From contig DWUQ01000109.1 of NCBI GenBank assembly GCA_019120675.1, positions 1-9,229 on the forward strand: a DNA stretch of 9,229 nt. The letters are read 5' to 3'. Position numbers and translations under genes: made by a program. The stretch comes from Candidatus Paenalcaligenes intestinipullorum (lineage in GTDB: Bacteria > Pseudomonadota > Gammaproteobacteria > Burkholderiales > Burkholderiaceae_B). The notes beneath the pieces were generated by a model that saw only the letters and a program-made list of their open reading frames with translations, was not told where the DNA came from and made no database searches. This document shows positions 1 to 5,150 of this stretch, piece after piece. Position 1 is the first letter of the stretch; each line of letters begins with the position of its first letter.

Positions 1-62
1 ACTTTGTGCGCTACGCTCGCCTGCCTGACTCTACCACCGCTTAAGGCGCGCTCAAGTGCAGA

Positions 63-443
63 CTAGCCCTCATCCTTGACAGCGTCATACTCATGGCCTT
101 CCAACAAGGTTTGCCAATCGGCGGTGTTATCGGGGCGTAGACGATAAATCCACGCCTCATAAGCCTCTTCGTTTAACAACTCAGGCGCATCAATAACTGC
201 CTCGTTCACCGCCGTGATGGTGCCGGCAATCGGTGCAAAAATATCCGAGGCGGCTTTGACAGACTCCACCAGCCCAGCCACATCCCCAGCTTGTAAGGTT
301 GCGCCGACTTGAAAATCGCCCACATACACCACATCGCCCAATTGCTCTTGAGCGTGATCGGTAATGCCTACTAAGTACTCCTCGCCTTCGGGTAGCACCC
401 ATTCGTGGGTTTTGGCGTAGCGACGGTCATTAGGTAAACTCAT
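63..443 (-). CDS. gcvH: Glycine cleavage system H protein
   Basis: This 126-residue protein is the lipoyl carrier of the glycine cleavage system. It shuttles the aminomethyl group from the P protein (GcvP) to the T protein (GcvT) and is reoxidised by the L protein, in the cytoplasm. The length is normal for the family. The sequence has the N-terminal THEWV segment (residues 12-16), the GITDHAQEQLGDVVYV block (26-41) and the lipoylation site ESVKAASD, with Lys63 as the expected lipoyl-lysine. The PELLN segment (88-91) and NEEAYEAWIYRL (91-102) follow as usual. The ATG at 441-443 is preceded by AAGGGA (453-458, minus strand) at good spacing. The usual partner gcvT is not adjacent: the upstream gene on this strand is a GNAT acetyltransferase 87 nt away. 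A gcvP gene could follow beyond the left edge, but only 62 nt are visible. Family assignment is certain. Confidence 0.97.
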   Translation of the reverse strand: MSLPNDRRYAKTHEWVLPEGEEYLVGITDHAQEQLGDVVYVGDFQVGATLQAGDVAGLVESVKAASDIFAPIAGTITAVNEAVIDAPELLNEEAYEAWIYRLRPDNTADWQTLLEGHEYDAVKDEG

Positions 444-530
444 ACGATTGGATCCCTTGTTGATGTAAGGTTTTGATGTGTGCTAGCGAGCACAGTGCGA
501 ATAGGCGGTCATTGTACACGCACGCCAACT

Positions 531-962
531 CTAATTTTGAGGCCTTACCCGATCCGTTTGGAGCCTTTGAGTCATTTTATAGTACGGGGCCTCATGTTTA
601 TAAAAAAGCGGCCCTTCGATGGCGAAGCCAAACTTTTGATAAAAGCTCACCGCTGTGGCCCGCGCATCAAACCAAAACTCTTCTACACCCTGTTGGCCTA
701 AATGCTCAATCAAAAAACGCAGCATCGCTGAACCCACGCCTTGACCTTGGTAGGCGACTTTGGTTGCAAACTTACGCAAGCGCGCTGTGCCCTCCTGAAT
801 GAAAACGGACGCCACACAGACCAAATCGCCTTGGATGCGTATGCCAAAATGCAGTCCGCGCTCATCATCGGGCACGCGACTAAACTCTAGAGGCTGACTC
901 GGCCACAACACTTCTTGACGCAAGGGCAGTACCTCGGTAAGCGTAATTTCTTCAATCTTCAT
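531..962 (-). CDS. GNAT family N-acetyltransferase
   Basis: A 143-residue single-domain acetyltransferase that should use acetyl-CoA to acetylate an amine. The substrate cannot be told. The acetyl-CoA binding loop (motif A) is visible as LRKFATKVAYQGQGVGSAML (residues 62-81), with the QGQGVG pyrophosphate loop. Motif B lies at 97-113, WFDARATAVSFYQKFGF, with the common FYxKxGF signature. I chose the ATG at 960-962 because the protein then begins MKIEEITLTEV, as GNAT proteins commonly do. The longer frame to 1034 adds 24 residues that do not look like the fold and run through an AT-rich inverted repeat; the ATG at 1011-1013 is a second alternative. The Shine-Dalgarno sequence at the chosen start is poor, so the start is the weak point. 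The gene is divergent from mesX and lies 87 nt upstream of gcvH, with which it may be co-transcribed. Confidence 0.88.
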   Translation of the reverse strand: MKIEEITLTEVLPLRQEVLWPSQPLEFSRVPDDERGLHFGIRIQGDLVCVASVFIQEGTARLRKFATKVAYQGQGVGSAMLRFLIEHLGQQGVEEFWFDARATAVSFYQKFGFAIEGPLFYKHEAPYYKMTQRLQTDRVRPQN

Positions 963-1020
963 AGCAAACCATCGGGAAAGCGAGCTGAGCTTCAATGCAT
1001 GAGCAAATCTCATACATCGG

Positions 1021-1043
1021 TGAAATAAAATCATTTTTATTCA
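1021..1043. repeat. AT-rich imperfect inverted repeat in the divergent intergenic region
   Basis: TGAAATAAAA (1021-1030) and TTTTTATTCA (1034-1043) form an imperfect palindrome around a 3-nt centre, with 8 of 10 arm positions complementary. It lies just downstream of the predicted start of leftward transcription. It could be an operator or an mRNA hairpin for the acetyltransferase transcript. The outer TGAA/TTCA ends recall the MetR half-site, but the 15-nt spacing does not fit the MetR box. No regulator can be named. Confidence 0.35.
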
Positions 1044-1055
1044 TGTAATATTTTT

Positions 1056-1084
1056 AGTATAAATAGTCTCTGTAACGAACTCAA
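1056..1084 (-). promoter_or_regulatory. Candidate sigma70 promoter for the acetyltransferase gene
   Basis: On the minus strand TTGAGT (1084-1079) and TATACT (1061-1056) are separated by exactly 17 nt. They match the -35 and -10 consensus at 4 and 5 of 6 positions. Transcription would begin near 1048-1050 and read leftwards into the acetyltransferase gene and possibly gcvH. A plus-strand TATAAAT (1058-1064) overlaps the -10 and could serve mesX, but it has no convincing -35. Predicted by eye only. Confidence 0.5.
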
Positions 1085-1097
1085 GCATTTCAAAAGT

Positions 1098-1170
1098 CGG
1101 TTCCCACAAACCGTCTTGACTGTAGCTCAGCCAGCTTTGCATCAACGCAGGCTGCGTAGCCCCCTATGCA
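1098..1170 (+). promoter_or_regulatory. Possible structured 5' leader of mesX
   Basis: The untranslated stretch before mesX holds two hairpin candidates. The first is CGGTT (1098-1102) with AACCG (1109-1113) around a 6-nt loop. The second is nested: an outer stem TGCAT (1138-1142) with ATGCA (1166-1170), enclosing a perfect ACGCAG (1145-1150) / CTGCGT (1152-1157) palindrome. An alternative fold, GGCT (1150-1153) with AGCC (1158-1161), would compete with the inner stem. The short loop makes a DNA-level palindrome (protein-binding site) as plausible as an RNA hairpin. I do not recognise any known SAM or SAH riboswitch. The rest of the leader holds a GACT triplet repeat (1188-1199) and no clear promoter. 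Confidence 0.3.
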
Positions 1171-1220
1171 CAGACACGAATCACAGAGACTGACTGACTT
1201 AAATATTGGATATCACCACC

Positions 1221-2204
1221 ATGAGTAACGATTTTAGCTTTGCCATACATAGCTTAAAGTTTGATGAAAACTACCAACCCGCCAGCAGCACCCGCATCAC
1301 CACCAACTTCGCAAACCTAGCCCGTGGGGACAGCCGTCAGGAAAATCTGCGCAATACCCTTACTATGATCAACAACCGCTTTAATGCCTTAGCCAGTTGG
1401 GATAACCCCAATGCGGATCGTTACTCGGTGGAGCTGGATATTATTTCCGTAGACATGAACGTCGAAAAAGCGGGCGGTGGCCAAGCTTTTCCCACCATTG
1501 AAATTTTACAAACCACGATTCTTGACCATAAAACCAATCAACGTATTGAAGGCTTAGTCGGCAATAACTTTTCTTCGTATGTGCGCGATTATGACTTTAG
1601 TGTGCTGCTGCTGGATCACAACAAAGATAAAAGCTCGTTTAGCATCCCTGAAGGATTTGGCGATTTACATGGCAAATTGTTCAAACATTTTATCGACTCC
1701 AAAACCTATCAAGCACACTTTGCTAAGCCACCGGTAATCTGCTTGAGCGTGTCAGACAACAAAACTTACTCCCGTACGGATAACCGCCATCCAATCCTAG
1801 GCGTTGAATACGAACCGAACGAGACCTCACTAACCGAGCAGTACTTCAAAAAAATGGGCTTGGATGTGCGCTATTTTATGCCTCCTAATAGTGCTGCCCC
1901 CTTAGCCTTTTATTTCTTTGGCGATTTGCTCAATGACTACACGAACTTGGAATTAATCAGCACCATCAGTACGATGGAGACCTTCCAAAAGATTTATCGC
2001 CCCGAGATTTATAACGCCAATGCCCAAGCGGGTAAGTGCTATAAACCCAACCTCAAAAACTCGGATCATTCCGTCACCAAAATTGTTTACGATCGTTCCG
2101 AGCGCAGTCAACTGGCTATCCAGCAGGGTAAATTCGCGGAAGAGCATTTCATCAAGCCCTACCAAGACATCTTGGATGAGTGGGCCGCACGCTACGCCGT
2201 ATAA
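1221..2204 (+). CDS. mesX: MesX, DUF1852 protein, partner of the methionine synthase MesD
   Basis: A 327-residue protein of the DUF1852 family. Genetic work on folate-independent methionine synthases showed this family to be required for MesD activity, and it is now often annotated as putative oxygenase MesX. The typical N-terminus is present: FDENYQPASSTRITTNFANL (14-33), then SRQENLRNTL (38-47) and FNALASWDNPNADRYSVEL (54-72). Further conserved-looking blocks are RHPILGVEYEPN (189-200), the hydrophobic PLAFYFFGDLL (227-237) and TMETFQKIYRPEIYN (251-265). There is no signal peptide or membrane segment, so it should be cytoplasmic. No textbook iron or flavin motif is visible, so the oxygenase idea rests on family knowledge. 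I start at the ATG at 1221 because the family begins MSNxFxF; a TTG five codons earlier (1206) is less likely. The Shine-Dalgarno sequence is weak (GGA at 1208-1210). mesD follows after 33 nt on the same strand, certainly one operon. Confidence 0.93.
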   Translation: MSNDFSFAIHSLKFDENYQPASSTRITTNFANLARGDSRQENLRNTLTMINNRFNALASWDNPNADRYSVELDIISVDMNVEKAGGGQAFPTIEILQTTILDHKTNQRIEGLVGNNFSSYVRDYDFSVLLLDHNKDKSSFSIPEGFGDLHGKLFKHFIDSKTYQAHFAKPPVICLSVSDNKTYSRTDNRHPILGVEYEPNETSLTEQYFKKMGLDVRYFMPPNSAAPLAFYFFGDLLNDYTNLELISTISTMETFQKIYRPEIYNANAQAGKCYKPNLKNSDHSVTKIVYDRSERSQLAIQQGKFAEEHFIKPYQDILDEWAARYAV

Positions 2205-2237
2205 TCGACGATTTCGATCCTTAACTCTTTAGGTCTT

Positions 2238-3266
2238 ATGAAAAAATTACTTCCAACCTCCACCGCAGGCAGCTTACCCAAACCTTCGTGGTTAGCCGAA
2301 CCCGAAAAGCTTTGGTCACCTTGGAAATTAGAAGGTGACGCCTTAGTCGAGGGCAAACAAGATGCGCTACGTGTGGCCCTCCAAGAGCAGCAAGCCGCTG
2401 GTATTGATATTGTGAGCGATGGCGAGCAGACTCGTCAGCACTTTGTGACTACGTTTATAGAGCACTTGGACGGTGTGGACTTTGAAAAGCGCCAAACCGT
2501 CAAGATCCGCGACCGCTATGATGCCAGTGTGCCCAGCGTGGTGGGTGCGGTGAGCCGTACTAAACCCGTCTTTGTGGACGACGCTAAGTTTTTACGTCAA
2601 CAAACCAAGCAGCCGATCAAATGGGCGCTACCTGGCCCCATGACGATGATCGACACCTTATACGACGGTCACTATAAAAGCCGCGAAAAGCTGGCATGGG
2701 AGTTTGCCACCATTCTGAATCAAGAGGCTCGGGAACTCGAAGCTGCCGGGGTAGATATTATCCAGTTCGATGAGCCCGCCTTTAACGTATTTTTTGATGA
2801 AGTGAACGACTGGGGCATTGCCGCCCTAGAGCGCGCCATCGAAGGCTTAAAGTGCGAAACTGCGGTACACATTTGCTATGGCTACGGCATTAAAGCCAAC
2901 ACCGACTGGAAAAAAACCTTGGGCTCAGAATGGCGTCAATACGAAGAGGTCTTCCCCAAGCTCCAGCAGTCAAGTATTGATCTGGTTTCTTTGGAATGCC
3001 AAAACTCGCACGTACCCATGGAACTGATTGAGCTGATTCGTGGCAAAAAGGTCATGGTCGGTGCGATTGACGTGGCCAGCCAGACCATTGAAACGCCCGA
3101 ACAAGTAGCGGACACCTTGCGTAAGGCCTTGCAATTTGTAGACGCCGACAAGCTGTACCCCAGCACCAATTGCGGTATGGCCCCTTTGGCCCGCTCTATT
3201 GCACGGGGCAAAATGCAAGCCTTGAGCGCGGGTGCGGAAATTATTCGCCGTGAGTTGCAAGCTTAG
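2238..3266 (+). CDS. mesD: MesD, folate-independent methionine synthase (MetE C-terminal-like)
   Basis: A 342-residue protein made of only the catalytic, C-terminal half of cobalamin-independent methionine synthase (MetE is about 750 residues). It methylates homocysteine to methionine, but the MetE N-terminal half, which helps bind methyl-tetrahydrofolate, is absent. The family context with MesX points to an oxygen-dependent reaction with another, unidentified methyl donor. Visible motifs are LPTSTAGSLPKP (5-16), DIVSDGEQTRQHF (57-69), LPGPMTMIDTLYD (131-143) and IIQFDEPAF (174-182). The expected zinc ligands are His211 and Cys213 in HICYGYG, Glu253 in SLECQNSH and Cys312 in STNCGMAPLARS. All four are present, so the enzyme should be active. 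The ATG at 2238 follows a short TAGG (2230-2233). The gene ends just before a strong terminator. It is often mis-annotated as metE or as a generic 5-methyltetrahydropteroyltriglutamate-homocysteine methyltransferase. Confidence 0.93.
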   Translation: MKKLLPTSTAGSLPKPSWLAEPEKLWSPWKLEGDALVEGKQDALRVALQEQQAAGIDIVSDGEQTRQHFVTTFIEHLDGVDFEKRQTVKIRDRYDASVPSVVGAVSRTKPVFVDDAKFLRQQTKQPIKWALPGPMTMIDTLYDGHYKSREKLAWEFATILNQEARELEAAGVDIIQFDEPAFNVFFDEVNDWGIAALERAIEGLKCETAVHICYGYGIKANTDWKKTLGSEWRQYEEVFPKLQQSSIDLVSLECQNSHVPMELIELIRGKKVMVGAIDVASQTIETPEQVADTLRKALQFVDADKLYPSTNCGMAPLARSIARGKMQALSAGAEIIRRELQA

Positions 3267-3312
3267 GGCTTACATCGCTCAGAGCCGCTAAACGGTTCGT
3301 GTCGCGTAATCC

Positions 3313-3355
3313 AAAACAGGAGTCACCCGCCAGTCTGGGTGGCTCCTGTTTTTTT
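3313..3355 (+). terminator. Intrinsic terminator of mesX-mesD, probably bidirectional
   Basis: A 13-bp stem is formed by ACAGGAGTCACCC (3316-3328) and GGGTGGCTCCTGT (3337-3349), with one T-G wobble and an 8-nt loop. It is followed by a run of seven T (3349-3355). The A-run at 3313-3316 gives a shorter T tract on the opposite strand, so it may also stop leftward transcription from emrE. It lies 46 nt after the mesD stop codon. Confidence 0.93.
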
Positions 3356-3546
3356 AAGGCGCAGCGATACACTGCAAGCAGGCGAGCATAATTAAGCTTT
3401 TTAAAAGTTGATCTGGCACTTCGAAGTCGGCGCACTATTACCCATTTCTCGGCCCGTTAGAACCGATCTGCACAAATATACGCGTTGCACACGACTACTC
3501 TCCACCCTCGATATACGCGACCAGAGCCTCCTTTTAACCCAAAATC
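3356..3546. other. Intergenic region between convergent mesD and emrE
   Basis: Beyond the terminator I see no gene here. The open frames crossing it on both strands lack a ribosome binding site and have low-complexity, shadow-like composition. The only small regularity is a 9-nt direct repeat ATATACGCG (3476-3484 and 3511-3519), which may be chance. No second terminator is evident after the emrE stop codon. Confidence 0.5.
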
Positions 3547-3879
3547 TCAATGCACACTCGTTTTTGACAACACATTCAACACGAGCACCCCACTCACAAT
3601 CAACCCCATCCCCACCAGACCCCAGAAGTCGATTTTCTGTCCATGCACCAGCCAAGCCACGACTGAAATCAACACAATCCCCAAACCAGACCATACCGCA
3701 TAGGCAATACCAACGGGGATGGCCTTAAGCGTCAGGGAAAGAAAATAAAAGGCGGCCCCATAGCCGAGCACCACAACGACAGAGGGCAGCAGCTTAGTAA
3801 AGCCCGCGCTGGATTTAAGGCTGGAGGTGGCGATGACCTCGCACAAAATAGCAGCCGCTAATAAGAGCCAGTTTTTCAT
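3547..3879 (-). CDS. emrE: SMR-family multidrug efflux transporter, EmrE-like
   Basis: A 110-residue four-helix inner-membrane protein, the same length as E. coli EmrE. It should work as a dimer that exchanges protons for cationic, lipophilic compounds such as quaternary ammonium ions. The essential membrane-embedded Glu14 is present in ILCEVIAT (11-18). Tyr40, Tyr60 and Trp63 in the IAYAVWSGLGIVLIS segment (58-72), and Gly90 and Gly97 of helix 4, correspond to the substrate-binding and dimer-packing residues of EmrE. This supports the Qac-type rather than the SugE/Gdx guanidinium-type subgroup. Hydrophobic segments lie near residues 4-21, 33-50, 57-78 and 85-104. The gene is last in the probable dcd-decarboxylase-yhiN-emrE operon, 33 nt after yhiN. 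No good Shine-Dalgarno sequence precedes the ATG. Given the neighbouring amino-acid decarboxylase, polyamine export is conceivable but is only a guess. Confidence 0.92.
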   Translation of the reverse strand: MKNWLLLAAAILCEVIATSSLKSSAGFTKLLPSVVVVLGYGAAFYFLSLTLKAIPVGIAYAVWSGLGIVLISVVAWLVHGQKIDFWGLVGMGLIVSGVLVLNVLSKTSVH

Positions 3880-3912
3880 GTTCGTGATGATCTCGTTTGC
3901 TGAATAGAAGCT

Positions 3913-5136
3913 CTACTTATTTTGAGAAGACAACGCGTGACCCACACTCCAGCCCGAGGCCCATGCCCATTGAAAATTGTAGCCACCGAGCCAGCCGGTC
4001 ACGTCGACCGCCTCGCCAATAAAGTACAAGCCAGGCTGTTTACGTGCCTCGAAGCTTTTTTGTGACAACTCGCACGTATCGACGCCACCCCGCATCACTT
4101 CGGCTTTTTTGTAGCCAGCTGTACCCGTCGGCGTAATCGCCCAATGCTGGAGGTTTTGCGCGAGCGCGCGTAATTGCTTGTCAGGTGCGTCCGCTAGGCG
4201 CTGAGCCAATACGTTTGACCACGCTTGATCCGGCTGCGCGTCGCCCCACTGTTCGACTAAACGTTTGGGCAGCCACTCTTGGAGCATGGTGTTGACCTGC
4301 TGGCGTCCACCTTGCTTGGCCTCCAGTAAAGCGCTGCTTAGATCAAGGGCTGGGGCAAGATCCACATGGAGTGGCTGCCCCGAATCCCAATAGCTGGAAA
4401 TCTGCAAAATTGCGGGGCCGGATAAGCCTCGATGGGTAAACAACAAGTCTTCGTCAAACTCGATACGTCGTTTGCCTTGGTTTGCGGCCGCAATGCGTAC
4501 GGGTAGCGAGACGCCACTGAGCACTTTTAAGGCCTGCCAAGCTTGTGCATCGAAGTTCAGGGGCACAAGAGCTGGACGTGGCTCAATGACTTTTAAGCCG
4601 AATTGCCGAGCCAATTTCAGGGCAAAATCCGTTGCTCCGATCGCGGGAATCGCCATGCCGCCCGTCGCCACCACCAATTGCCTAGCGGTTAGCGTGCCCA
4701 CTTGTTCGGTTTCAATCACATAATGATCGGCTTGTGCGCGCACAGTCTGCACCGTACAGGGCATGCGCCACGATACCTGGCCTTTGTCGCACTCACTGCG
4801 CAGCATCTGAATCAAATCCTCAGCGGATTCATCACAAAACAACTGGCCTTTGTGCTTTTCATGCCAAGCGATGCGGTACTCTTTGAGCAGTGCCAGAAAG
4901 TCTTGTGGGCGATAGGCCGAGAGCGCCGACCGGCAAAAGTTGGGGTTTGCAGAGATAAAATTAGCAGGCGTGGTACCAAGATTAGTGAAATTGCAGCGCC
5001 CACCGCCAGAAATACGGATTTTCTCGGCAAGCTTAGTGGCGTGGTCGATCAAGACCACGCGTAACCCTCGTTGGCCAGCGACGCTGGCCGCCATCATACC
5101 GGCGGCGCCTGCGCCAATAATGGCGACATCAAACAC
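3913..5136 (-). CDS. yhiN: YhiN/HI0933-family FAD-dependent oxidoreductase (RdsA-like)
   Basis: A 407-residue flavoprotein of the HI0933 / BaiN-RdsA family (usual length about 390-420). The FAD-binding Rossmann motif GAGAAG is at residues 8-13. The family signature ISGGGRCNFTN follows at 42-52, then LVVATGG, THRGLSGPAILQISSYW, GYKKAEVMRGGV and the C-terminal FIGEAVDVTGWLGGYNFQWA. The E. coli member YhiN has been reported to be RdsA, which makes dihydrouridine at position 2449 of 23S rRNA; the same role here is an inference from family. I chose the GTG at 5134-5136 because AGGA (5145-5148) precedes it at good spacing and the protein then begins directly with FDVAIIGAG. The longer frame from a TTG at 5178 adds 14 unlikely residues and overlaps the preceding gene. 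With the GTG start, 14 nt separate it from the decarboxylase stop codon, which fits an operon. Confidence 0.9.
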   Translation of the reverse strand: MFDVAIIGAGAAGMMAASVAGQRGLRVVLIDHATKLAEKIRISGGGRCNFTNLGTTPANFISANPNFCRSALSAYRPQDFLALLKEYRIAWHEKHKGQLFCDESAEDLIQMLRSECDKGQVSWRMPCTVQTVRAQADHYVIETEQVGTLTARQLVVATGGMAIPAIGATDFALKLARQFGLKVIEPRPALVPLNFDAQAWQALKVLSGVSLPVRIAAANQGKRRIEFDEDLLFTHRGLSGPAILQISSYWDSGQPLHVDLAPALDLSSALLEAKQGGRQQVNTMLQEWLPKRLVEQWGDAQPDQAWSNVLAQRLADAPDKQLRALAQNLQHWAITPTGTAGYKKAEVMRGGVDTCELSQKSFEARKQPGLYFIGEAVDVTGWLGGYNFQWAWASGWSVGHALSSQNK

Positions 5137-5148
5137 GTCAAAGCATCC
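5134..5148 (-). promoter_or_regulatory. Ribosome binding site that decides the yhiN start
   Basis: On the minus strand AGGA (5148-5145) is followed by 8-9 nt and then GTG (5136-5134). It sits just after the TAA stop of the decarboxylase gene (5151-5153). It is the only convincing initiation signal near the GAGAAG motif, so it outweighs the longer TTG-started frame. Confidence 0.65.
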
Positions 5149-5150
5149 TG

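Noticed and set aside
473..802. Open frames on the plus strand over the acetyltransferase gene
   Set aside because: They are antisense shadows of a recognisable gene, with no ribosome binding site or family resemblance.
963..1034. N-terminal extension of the acetyltransferase to the ATG at 1034
   Set aside because: The added 24 residues do not resemble the GNAT N-terminus and would be coded by the AT-rich palindrome region; the ATG at 962 fits better.
1118..1160. A tRNA-like string GTAGCTCAGCC at 1122-1132
   Set aside because: No matching acceptor stem, anticodon arm or T-loop (GTTCRA) follows within tRNA length, so it is not a tRNA gene.
1188..1199. Three tandem GACT units before mesX
   Set aside because: Too short to be called a meaningful repeat; no partner sequence found.
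3476..3519. 9-nt direct repeat ATATACGCG in the mesD-emrE gap
   Set aside because: Two short copies without further structure are compatible with chance; no integration or mobile-element context.
3401..3728. Overlapping open frames on both strands around the emrE 3' end
   Set aside because: They are rich in Ser, Thr, Pro and Arg, lack start signals and overlap the clear SMR gene; they are shadows.
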